A DNA stretch of 64,000 nt, from positions 1 to 64,000 of the forward strand of contig JBIOHC010000005.1 in NCBI GenBank assembly GCA_044448685.1, read 5' to 3'. The notes under the pieces were generated by a model that saw only the letters and a list, made by a program, of their open reading frames with translations, ran no database searches and had not been told where the DNA came from. Source of the stretch: Palsa-965 sp044448685 (GTDB lineage Bacteria; Bacteroidota; Bacteroidia; Palsa-965). Positions 50,831 to 59,400 of the stretch are shown here, piece by piece (position 1 is the first letter of the stretch; every line of letters starts with the position of its first letter). The translations under genes and the position numbers were made by a program.

Positions 50831-53650
50831 TCAGAGTTTTTCCTTCAGGTAGCGTGCTGTATAGGATTCCTTGCAGTTGACCAGATCTTCGGGTGTGCCT
50901 GCAAAAAGGAGTGTTCCTCCATCGTCACCGCCTTCTGGCCCGAGATCTATAACCCAGTCGGCACATTTTATCACCTCCATATTGTGTTCAATGATAAGGA
51001 TGGAATGTCCCTGAGCCAGTAAAGCATCAAATGCAATGAGGAGCTTGCTGATATCATGAAAATGAAGGCCTGTTGTCGGTTCATCAAAAATGAAGAGGGT
51101 AGGGACTGCGTGTGATCCCAGGCCTATAAAGGATGCCAGCTTGATACGCTGTGCTTCTCCACCGCTGAGTGTGCTTGAACTCTGACCAAGGTGCACATAT
51201 CCCAGTCCAACATCTGCCAAAGGCTGGAGGCGGTGAATGATTTTACGTTCATACGATCCTGCTTTCCCTTCATTGAAAAAGGCAATTGCATCGGTAACAG
51301 TCATGTTCAGAATATCGGCTACCGATTTTTCACGATACAGCACTTCCAGGGTTTCCTGTTTAAAACGTTTGCCGTTGCAGGCTTCACAAGGCAGATGTAC
51401 ATCGGCCATGAACTGCATTTCAATAAGGACTTCTCCTTCTCCGTCACATACTTCACAACGTCCTCCGTCCACATTAAAAGAAAACTGGGAAGGTTTATAT
51501 CCTCTCATTTTGGCCAGAGGCTGATCGGCCCAGAGGGCCCTGATCTCATCATAAGCTTTTATATACGTAACCGGGTTAGAACGGGACGATTTCCCTATAG
51601 GGTTCTGATCCACCATCTCCACGGCTTCTATACTGCGGTAGTCTCCGCTCAGTTTATCAAAGGCTCCGGTTTGTTCTCCGAATCCTCCGTGTATTTTTTT
51701 TAATGCAGGATACAAGACCCGTTTAACGAGTGATGTCTTACCTGATCCGCTCACCCCTGTTATAACAGTCATGACCTTGAGCGGGAACACCACATCCAGA
51801 TTTTTCAGATTGTTTTCAGAGGCTCCTTTGATATCTATGGAACGGGTCCAGGTTCTGCGTTTTGCCGGGGTTGGCATACTCTGTTTTCTGCACAGATAAG
51901 CTGCTGTAAGTCCTTCTGTATCCTGATCCAGATCCCTGAGGTTGCCCTGGAAAACAATATGTCCTCCTTCTGTACCGGCACCAGGGCCTATATCTATTAT
52001 TTCATCTGCTGCGCGCATTATTTCCTCATCATGCTCCACAACAATAACTGTATTGCCCAGGTTACGCAAAGATTTCAGTACATGAATAAGTCTTTCCGTA
52101 TCACGGGGATGGAGACCTATACTGGGTTCATCGAGTACATACATGGAACCGACCAGACTTGAACCCAATGAAGTAGCCAGGTTAATACGCTGGCTTTCTC
52201 CTCCCGAAAGGCTGTTGGAGAGTCGGTTCAGGGTCAGATAACCCAAACCAACATCGCAGAGGAAGCGCAGGCGGCTTACAATTTCGGTCAGGATACGACG
52301 TGCCACCTGTTCATCATGAGCGCTGAGCTGTATGGTGCTGAATACTTCCAATGCTTTTTTAACCGGGAGCAGGACAATATCGGTAATTGAATAACCGGCC
52401 ACCTTTACATAATTGGCATCCTTGCGCAGGCGTGTGCCTTTGCAATCGGGGCATATTGTACGTCCTCTGTAACGGCTCAGCATTACCCTGTACTGAATCT
52501 TATAACTCTGTTCTTCAATAAATTTAAAGAAGGCATGGAGTCCTCCGAAATGTTTGTTCCCGCTCCATACCAGCTCTCTTTGTGCAGGAGTTAGTTCATT
52601 CCAGGGTTTGTGAACAGGGAAATTGTATTTGTGAGCATGAAGTACGAGTTCATCCTTCCATTCACTCATTTTTTCTCCTCTCCAGCAGGCAATGGCATCT
52701 TCGTAAATGCTCAGGCTCTTGTCCGGAACCACAAGGTCTTCATCAATACCGATTACATGTCCGAATCCTTCACACAATTTACAGGCTCCTATAGGGTTAT
52801 TGAAGCTGAAGAAGTGCATGCTTGGTTCTTCAAACAGGATATCATCCAGTTCAAAACGGTTGGAAAAGCGGGTTTGATCCGTCTTATCACCGGCCTGTAT
52901 ACTGCATTCCCCTTCTCCTTCAAAAAAAGCAGTCTGTACAGAATCGGCAATTCGGTTATCTTCTTCTTCTTCCTTCTTTTTTATACGGATACGGTCAATG
53001 ACAACCTGTATCGCAGTTTTTTCCGAAAATTTTTTTTCCAGGAATTCATCAATGCGTTCCACTTCCTGCTTTACTATAATACGTGTAAAGCCCTGATGCA
53101 TGAGCAGCTCGAGCTGTTCACGCAGGGTTTTGCCCGAATTCTTACGCAGGGGAGCCAGAAGCATCAGTTGTGTTCCGGAAGGGTAGGAGGAAATATGTTC
53201 CACCACATCGGCAACGGTATCCCTTTTGACGATACGTCCCGACACAGGTGAAATTGTCTTGCCGGTGCGCGCAAATAACAGTTTCAGGTAATCATATATT
53301 TCGGTAGAAGTACCTACCGTTGAACGGGGATTCCGGGTATTAACCTTCTGTTCAATAGCCACTGCCGGCGAGATTCCTTTGATGGATGTAACTGCAGGCT
53401 TTTCAATCTTACCAAGGAACTGGCGGGCATAGGATGAAAGACTTTCCACATACCTGCGCTGTCCTTCTGCAAACAAAGTATCAAATGCAAGAGACGACTT
53501 ACCCGATCCGCTGAGGCCAGTGATTACCACCAGGCGGTTGCGGGGAATAGCCACATCCACATCTTTGAGATTGTGTACACGGGCTCCGCGGATAACGATA
53601 AATTTCTTCGTATCCAGTGCTTCCAGGGTTGTTTCCAGGGTCGTTTTCAT
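50831..53650 (-). CDS. uvrA: Excinuclease ABC subunit A
   Basis: A 939-residue DNA damage sensor of nucleotide excision repair. It has two ABC ATPase halves: Walker A GLSGSGKSSLAFDT and GVSGSGKTSLVKRV, signatures LSNSLSGGESQRINLA and SSTLSGGEAQRIKLA, and Walker B YVLDEPSIGLHP and FIFDEPTTGLH. The C-terminal zinc module (CEVCDGEGE...CEACNGKRF) is intact. The first CxxC pair of the insertion-domain zinc finger is absent (FSNRFELDDILFEEPSMHFFSFNNP instead), as I recall being usual for this phylum. The ATG at 53650 is preferred to a TTG four codons upstream, which is part of a TACTTTTG box. Confidence 0.96.
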   Translation of the reverse strand: MKTTLETTLEALDTKKFIVIRGARVHNLKDVDVAIPRNRLVVITGLSGSGKSSLAFDTLFAEGQRRYVESLSSYARQFLGKIEKPAVTSIKGISPAVAIEQKVNTRNPRSTVGTSTEIYDYLKLLFARTGKTISPVSGRIVKRDTVADVVEHISSYPSGTQLMLLAPLRKNSGKTLREQLELLMHQGFTRIIVKQEVERIDEFLEKKFSEKTAIQVVIDRIRIKKKEEEEDNRIADSVQTAFFEGEGECSIQAGDKTDQTRFSNRFELDDILFEEPSMHFFSFNNPIGACKLCEGFGHVIGIDEDLVVPDKSLSIYEDAIACWRGEKMSEWKDELVLHAHKYNFPVHKPWNELTPAQRELVWSGNKHFGGLHAFFKFIEEQSYKIQYRVMLSRYRGRTICPDCKGTRLRKDANYVKVAGYSITDIVLLPVKKALEVFSTIQLSAHDEQVARRILTEIVSRLRFLCDVGLGYLTLNRLSNSLSGGESQRINLATSLGSSLVGSMYVLDEPSIGLHPRDTERLIHVLKSLRNLGNTVIVVEHDEEIMRAADEIIDIGPGAGTEGGHIVFQGNLRDLDQDTEGLTAAYLCRKQSMPTPAKRRTWTRSIDIKGASENNLKNLDVVFPLKVMTVITGVSGSGKTSLVKRVLYPALKKIHGGFGEQTGAFDKLSGDYRSIEAVEMVDQNPIGKSSRSNPVTYIKAYDEIRALWADQPLAKMRGYKPSQFSFNVDGGRCEVCDGEGEVLIEMQFMADVHLPCEACNGKRFKQETLEVLYREKSVADILNMTVTDAIAFFNEGKAGSYERKIIHRLQPLADVGLGYVHLGQSSSTLSGGEAQRIKLASFIGLGSHAVPTLFIFDEPTTGLHFHDISKLLIAFDALLAQGHSILIIEHNMEVIKCADWVIDLGPEGGDDGGTLLFAGTPEDLVNCKESYTARYLKEKL

Positions 53651-53659
53651 GGCAAAGTG

Positions 53660-53667
53660 CAAAAGTA
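53660..53667 (-). promoter_or_regulatory. TACTTTTG -7 box for uvrA
   Basis: On the minus strand this reads TACTTTTG, an exact TAnnTTTG match only 9 bp before the ATG at 53650, so the leader would be a few nucleotides at most. No -33 element was seen at normal spacing. Confidence 0.4.
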
Positions 53668-53735
53668 CTTATTATTCAGGCTTCGTTGGGATATCCTATG
53701 GTATTTGAATCGGAATGGACTCTATTCAAGGTATT

Positions 53736-53798
53736 TTTGGTAGTTACATTCTTTTTACTATATTTGTAAAGTATCAGGTTAAAAAAATCATTTACAAA
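53736..53798 (+). promoter_or_regulatory. Consensus promoter and flanking inverted repeat of the sigma factor gene
   Basis: TTTG (53736-53739), 19 bp, then TATATTTG (53759-53766): the best consensus match in the window. TTTGTAAA (53763-53770) overlaps the -7 box and is repeated inverted as TTTACAAA (53791-53798) with 20 bp between, straddling the likely start near 53773. This could be an operator or a hairpin near the 5' end of the leader, which is about 130 nt. Confidence 0.65.
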
Positions 53799-53904
53799 CC
53801 CCAGGTAAGCACTCTAGCTTCCCTTACAAACAAAGGAGGATCCATACACTAACTCTACTTTTTAATTAAGGCCAATTCAGACTTTAACTAAAAACGTAGA
53901 TACT

Positions 53905-54483
53905 ATGGATATCCAATCTTGTTCTGACCAGCAACTAATCGTACTATTTCAACAAGGTAATGAAGCCGCATTTGGCGTGTTGGTAACACGTTACAAACGC
54001 AGGATCTTTTCGTACCTGTACCAGAAAACGAGCGACAGGGAGCTGTCCAACGACCTCTTTCAGGATACCTTTATAAAGGTCATCAACACGCTGAAAAAGG
54101 GGACGTATAAGAACGAGGAGAAATTCCTTCCATGGGTTACCCGTATTGCGCATAATGTGATGATAGACTATTTCCGCAAGTCTTCACTTATGCCTATGAG
54201 CTACGGACATGATGATTTTGATGTGTTCCGCCAGGTCAGGAAGGAAGACAGCATAGAACAGAAACTGATGAAGTCCCAGACCAATGATGAGCTTATGCAG
54301 CTTATCAAGCGTTTGCCTAAGGAGCAAAAGCAGGTGTTGGTGATGCGTATCTACGGTGATAAGAGTTTCAAGGAAATTGCCGAGAAAATGAATGTAAGCC
54401 TGAATACTTCCCTTGGGCGTATGCGTTATGCATTGCTTAATCTGAGGAAGATGATTGAAGAAAAACAGCTGGAAATCAGCTAG
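53905..54483 (+). CDS. RNA polymerase sigma factor, sigma-70 region 2/4 (ECF-like)
   Basis: A 192-residue two-domain sigma factor. Region 2 is about 20-90 (AAFGVLVTRYKRRIFSYLYQKTSDRELSNDLFQDTFIKVI, FLPWVTRIAHNVMIDYFRK). Region 4 is about 130-185 (LIKRLPKEQKQVLVMRIYGDKSFKEIAEKMNVSLNTSLGRMRYALLNLRKMI). No anti-sigma factor gene adjoins it; the next gene is a 66-residue protein. A housekeeping-type promoter with a long leader drives it and a strong terminator follows. Confidence 0.92.
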   Translation: MDIQSCSDQQLIVLFQQGNEAAFGVLVTRYKRRIFSYLYQKTSDRELSNDLFQDTFIKVINTLKKGTYKNEEKFLPWVTRIAHNVMIDYFRKSSLMPMSYGHDDFDVFRQVRKEDSIEQKLMKSQTNDELMQLIKRLPKEQKQVLVMRIYGDKSFKEIAEKMNVSLNTSLGRMRYALLNLRKMIEEKQLEIS

Positions 54484-54486
54484 TTG

Positions 54487-54523
54487 AAACAGGGCTCCGG
54501 ATTCGGAGCCCTGTTTGTTTCTT
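54487..54523 (+). terminator. Strong intrinsic terminator after the sigma factor gene
   Basis: A perfect 12-bp stem AAACAGGGCTCC/GGAGCCCTGTTT with a 6-nt loop, then GTTTCTTT. It starts 4 bp after the stop codon at 54483 and should separate the sigma gene from the small downstream protein gene. Confidence 0.9.
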
Positions 54524-54633
54524 TCCGGAAAATTCTTTTCCCTTCCTATACTATTTCGGCTATCCTGCCGTTTTACTAATACAAACCACAATATGTCCGG
54601 GTTCAACACCCCGTTAACAAATCAACCCCATCG

Positions 54634-54834
54634 ATGAAGAGAACCTTTACTTTCAAAAATCCGGAAACCGCTTCAGCCAAAGCGGACAAATCGCGGAATG
54701 ATTTTTCCACAACCGAACCAGGACCTGAATTTGAACCCGATGCACAGGTTATTCAGAATATCCTGAACTACTCCAAAGCTGTACAGATACGCAAATCATC
54801 CTGGATAGAGGAATTGGTAGTACTCAACAACTAA
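54634..54834 (+). CDS. Small conserved-looking protein downstream of the sigma factor
   Basis: A 66-residue hydrophilic protein. Residues 1-38 look disordered (Ser/Glu/Pro-rich, DFSTTEPGPEFEPDAQ). The C-terminal half VIQNILNYSKAVQIRKSSWIEELVVLNN is amphipathic and resembles short proteins I recall from other Bacteroidota near sigma factor genes. The ATG at 54634 is well placed. A role as a partner of the sigma factor is only a guess from position, and a terminator lies between the two genes. Confidence 0.55.
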   Translation: MKRTFTFKNPETASAKADKSRNDFSTTEPGPEFEPDAQVIQNILNYSKAVQIRKSSWIEELVVLNN

Positions 54835-54923
54835 GCATTCCCTTTTTCCCTCTTGCCTGAAGCAGGCTGATAAGTGTCTGGCTATGCTTGAAAAGTATGC
54901 CTACCTTTAGGCTTTGCTATCCT

Positions 54924-56411
54924 ATGAACCCGGAAAAACATTTGCTTTCCAAGTCTGCCTTTATCCGTGGTCTTCAGTGTCCTAAATCTCTTTTTCTGTA
55001 TAAGTATTATCCTCAGCTTCGGGATCCTGTTCCGCCTGAGCGCCAGGCTGTGTTTCAGAGGGGTACGAATATCGGTATCCTGGCACGGGATCTTTTTCCC
55101 GGAGGTGTGGATGCAAGCCCTAAAAACATTCGCCAGTATTCCGAAAGCATTGCAAAGACAAAGGCTCTGATAGAGAGCGGAACAGAAGTTATTTATGAAG
55201 CCGCATTTCAGTCGGGAAGGGTACTTGCAGCATTGGATATACTGGCAAAGAAAGACGGGAAGTGGTATGCCTATGAGGTAAAGAGTTCATCGCGCATAAC
55301 CCCGTCCCATATCCTGGATGCTGCTTTGCAATATCATGTAATCGTGAATGCCGGTTTAGAGCTGGAAGATTTTTATCTGGCCCATCTGAATACAAATTAT
55401 ATGCGCAAGGGGGCTATAGACCCCCATTCCCTGTTCAAGATTGTTAGTGTAGGTAAGCAGGCCCGTTCAAAAGGGGAGATGATAGCAGCTCAGATTGAAA
55501 AGCAGAAGGAGATCCTGAATCTCAGTCAGGTACCGGAGGTGGCAATAGGAGAGCATTGTTTCAGTCCCTATTCCTGTGATTTTATGGGGCATTGCTGGAA
55601 AGGTGTACCGCATGACTCCGTATTCAACCTGGGAGGCATGCGCAAAGCGGAATTGTTTTCACTCTATAATTCGGGTATACGCCGTATAGATGATATCAAA
55701 GACGATACCTCTTTTCCGGAAGAGGTGAAAATACAGCTCCAGACCTTGCGTTCTGAGACTCCCCTTATCGATACCAGGCGCCTGAAAGAATACATGTCCG
55801 GTATACACTATCCTTTGTTTTTTCTTGATTTCGAAACCACAATGCCTGCAGTTCCTTTATACGAGAAGACTCATCCGTATCAGCATCTGCCTTTTCAGTA
55901 TTCCCTGCATTACAAAAAAGACAGGGATGCTGAACTCAAACATGTGGAGTTTCTGGCTGAAACTCATAGCGACCCGCGTAAGTCATTTCTCCTGAGTCTG
56001 CTTGAACATACGGCAGGATGGGGAGATATTCTTGTTTACTATGCCACTTTTGAACGCAGCATTTTCAACAGTCTGAAAAAGGATTTTCCGGAATATGGAG
56101 AAGAGATTGATAAACGCCTGGCACGTATACGGGATCTGATCATTCCATTTGCCGACCGGATTTATTATCATCCTGCCATGAAAGGATCTTCTTCAATCAA
56201 GAATGTATTGCCGGCTCTTGTTCCCGGATTTTCGTATGAAGGCTTAAAAATAACGAACGGGAATGTAGCAATGACAGTGTACGAGCAACTGAGAAGTGAA
56301 TCCGATCTTTTTGCACAGCAGGAAAAGAGGGAAGCCCTGCTTGCCTATTGCAGCATGGACACACTGGCCATGGTAAAGATTTACGAAGTGCTTGAAAAAG
56401 CTGTTTTCTGA
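54924..56411 (+). CDS. Cas4/RecB-like nuclease fused to DEDDy exonuclease (DUF2779 family)
   Basis: A 495-residue protein. Residues 1-225 form a PD-(D/E)xK nuclease with Asp105 and E118-V-K120, plus four cysteines in Cas4-like spacing (Cys19 in GLQCPKS, and Cys212, Cys218, Cys224 in GEHCFSPYSCDFMGHCW), so an iron-sulfur cluster is expected. Residues about 290-490 are a DnaQ-like DUF2779 domain with D302FE304, RIRDLIIPF and Y475CSMD479 (Y-x3-D, DEDDy type). All catalytic residues are present. The ATG at 54924 gives the family N terminus (KHLLSKSAFIRG). No cas genes or CRISPR array are nearby. Nucleic-acid processing is likely but the pathway is unknown. Confidence 0.8.
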   Translation: MNPEKHLLSKSAFIRGLQCPKSLFLYKYYPQLRDPVPPERQAVFQRGTNIGILARDLFPGGVDASPKNIRQYSESIAKTKALIESGTEVIYEAAFQSGRVLAALDILAKKDGKWYAYEVKSSSRITPSHILDAALQYHVIVNAGLELEDFYLAHLNTNYMRKGAIDPHSLFKIVSVGKQARSKGEMIAAQIEKQKEILNLSQVPEVAIGEHCFSPYSCDFMGHCWKGVPHDSVFNLGGMRKAELFSLYNSGIRRIDDIKDDTSFPEEVKIQLQTLRSETPLIDTRRLKEYMSGIHYPLFFLDFETTMPAVPLYEKTHPYQHLPFQYSLHYKKDRDAELKHVEFLAETHSDPRKSFLLSLLEHTAGWGDILVYYATFERSIFNSLKKDFPEYGEEIDKRLARIRDLIIPFADRIYYHPAMKGSSSIKNVLPALVPGFSYEGLKITNGNVAMTVYEQLRSESDLFAQQEKREALLAYCSMDTLAMVKIYEVLEKAVF

Positions 56412-56414
56412 TCC

Positions 56415-59400
56415 TTACTTAATCAGGTTACAATGTCCTCTGTAATGGTGGGGGTTGTGCTTGAAATCTTTTAAATCAACCTTCCATACATAGGTATCGA
56501 TCTGAGCAATATTGGCTCCACCGTTGGCTCGTCCATCCCATCCCTGATCCCATTTATACGTTTCGAAAATCAGGTTACCCCAGCGGTCGAACAGCATGAG
56601 GTGGTAATTATTCACATCAATGCCGGTACCGAAAGGCATCCATTCATCATTCTTCCCATCCCCGTTAGGTGTAAATGTATTCGGTGCATAGAAGGTAAAG
56701 TCAGGTTCCACACAAACGGGAGCCTTGGCCGTGTCTGTACATCCATTAGAACCGGTAACGATGAGTACGATAGGATAGCAACCGGTGTCTCTGTAGGCAT
56801 ATACAGGATTTGGCAGGGTAGACGTACCGGATGGCACATCTCCGAACGTCCAGTTCCAGCTTACTGCATTGGTGCTGGCATCGGTGAAGTGAACAGTAGG
56901 GTCAATAATCGTAGCAGGGTTGGGACTATAGGTAAAGGCCGCTTCAGGCACAGGCAAAGCATTGATGAAGTTAGGAATAGACTTAGAACCTTTACATCCG
57001 TTGATATCTGTTACGGAATAGGAAACTGTATACGTTCCGGCAATATAATAGCAATGCACAGCAGTGCCACATCCGGTACCTGTTGTACCGTCACCGAAGT
57101 TCCATACTGCGCTTGCACAGGCAGGGGTGGAGGTGCCTGTGAAATGAGCACAAACAGGAGCACAATGGACAGAATCAAGAGCTGTGAAGGAAACGACTGT
57201 AGCAGGGAATAAGGTAACAGTTGCAAAAGCGGAGTCGGTAGGGGTGCCGCAATTATCGGAAACAATAACAGTATAGATGGTTGTCGTTGCCGGGGTGGCA
57301 ACAGGATTTGCAATATTCGGATTGCTCAGCCCTGTCGTGGGTATCCACTGATAAGTCAGATTACCATTTCCTCCTGATCCGGTTGCGTTGAGGGTAGTTG
57401 CTGTCCCCGGACAAACAGTGGCATTGCCGGTTGTTACTTCCAGCGGTGGGTTCACAGTGATAACTACTGTAAGAGGAGCGATGGTACATCCGTGGGAATC
57501 CGTTACAGCGACAGTATAGGTCGTTGTAACGACAGGACAAACAGGAGACGTTACGCCTGTTCCGCCCTGGGTCCAGGAATAGGTATAGAGAGGTGATCCT
57601 CCGTTTGCTGTGGCTGTAAGAGGAGTACATTGCCCAATACAAATTGTAACAGGTGTCATTGCCGTAAGGACAAGCTGCGGAGGCTGAATGATTGTGACTG
57701 TTGCAGCATTTGTACAACCTGCTGAATCGGTAACGGTACAGGTATAAGTACCGGCACTTAATCCGCTGGCTGATGCTGTACCTTGTCCCCCTCCCGGAGC
57801 AGGGGTCCAGTTATATGTATAAGGTTTGTAACCAACCGAAGCAGAGTCCCTGGCAGTACCGTCGTTGCCTCCGAAACAGCTAACCGGTGTGGAAGCCACA
57901 TTGGTAATGTTTACACCGGGCATATTGGATACGATATTCGTACTGGAATCTCTGCATCCATTATTATCCTGTACATAAACGGTATAAGTACCGGCAACGA
58001 TATTGGTATAGTTTGCAGTAGTATTTCCAGGTCCGGGAGTCCAGGAATAGGTATAAGCGGCAGTACCTCCGGTAACCTTCACTGAATCCTTTCCGTCGGG
58101 CTTATTACAAATACTTGGTTTGGATCCCATTGTCATGGCAAGTGGAGGTGGTTCGTGTACGAGTGCTGTATCCGTTGCCGTACAACCATGTGAATCGGTT
58201 ACTGTAGCTGTATAAGTACCGGCGCAGATATTGCTGCAGCTGGCTGAAGAGCACCCCGTGTTCCAGGAGTAGGAATAAGCTGATGTACCTCCGTTTGGCA
58301 CGCAAATAAGCTGACCGTTACATTTACCATTGCAGGTAGCCGTGAGCCCGGTGGCATTGATGGTAAGAAGGGCAGGCTGGGTGATGGCAATGACAGTTGA
58401 ATCTTTACACCCGTTGGCATCTGTGAGCTGGAGGGTGTAATTGCCGGCTGTCAGGTTTGTTGCATTCGCAGAGCCTTGACCTGCACCGGGTGCTGGAGTC
58501 CAGGAATAGGTATATGCGGCAGAACCTCCGCTTGCTGTCACACTTGCAGATCCCGTATTGCCGCCAAAGCAGGCTACAGGTGTAGAGGCAGGTGTGAGAG
58601 TGAGTGCTGTGGGTTGGGTGATAATAAGGGTGGCAGATTGAACGCAACCGGTATTATCAGCTACATTACAGGTATAGGTGCCGGCACATAAAGCCGAAGC
58701 AGCATTAGAACCTTGTCCGGCACCCGGAGCCGGACTCCAGGTATAGGTATAAGGAGCTGTTCCTCCTGTTACAGTCACGTTTCCGGATCCATTACAGGCG
58801 CCGAAGCAGGTGACATTAACGGGTGGTGCTGCTGTAACACTAGGGCCGCCGGTATTGGTAACATTGGCAGTAGCTGTTTGTACACAACCATTGGCATCTG
58901 TCACGGTACAGGTAATTGTTCCGGCAGCAAGGCCGGTAGCAGTGGCTGTTGTCTGGGCAGGTGTAGTATTCCAGGAATAAGTATAAGCAGTCGTTCCCCC
59001 TCCCGCTGTTACTGTTGCTGAGCCGTTACTCGAACCGCACAGAGCCGGCACGGTAGATGTGGTTGCCGTAAGCGCTGCAGGTTGTGTAATCGTAACAACT
59101 GATGTAGTGGCACAAGCCTTTGAATCTGTGAGTGTGCATGTATAGGTTCCGGCTGCAAGGCCTGTTGCTGTAGCAGCTGTTCCTCCCGAAGGAGACCAGG
59201 AATAGGTATAAGGAGCTGTTCCACCGGAAGCGGTGACAGTAGCAGAACCGTTCGTTCCTCCATTACATAAAACATTTGTCTGGGTATTTGTCAGGGCCAG
59301 AGGAGCAGGCGCTGTAATAATGACTGTCTGGGTAGTGGTACATCCACCGTTATCCGTAACTGAGCAGGTATAGGTTCCGGCTCCAAGACCTGTTGCTGTT

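Noticed and set aside
53832..53839. Perfect AAAGGAGG Shine-Dalgarno-like sequence in the sigma factor leader.
   Set aside because: No ATG, GTG or TTG lies within normal distance, the sigma start is over 60 nt downstream, and this phylum rarely uses such sites. Probably chance, or part of leader structure.
56601..57212. 203-codon antisense frame opposite the C-terminal part of the SprB-repeat protein.
   Set aside because: It is a shadow of the Gly/Thr-rich coding sequence: Arg/Gly/Cys-rich and without any family pattern.
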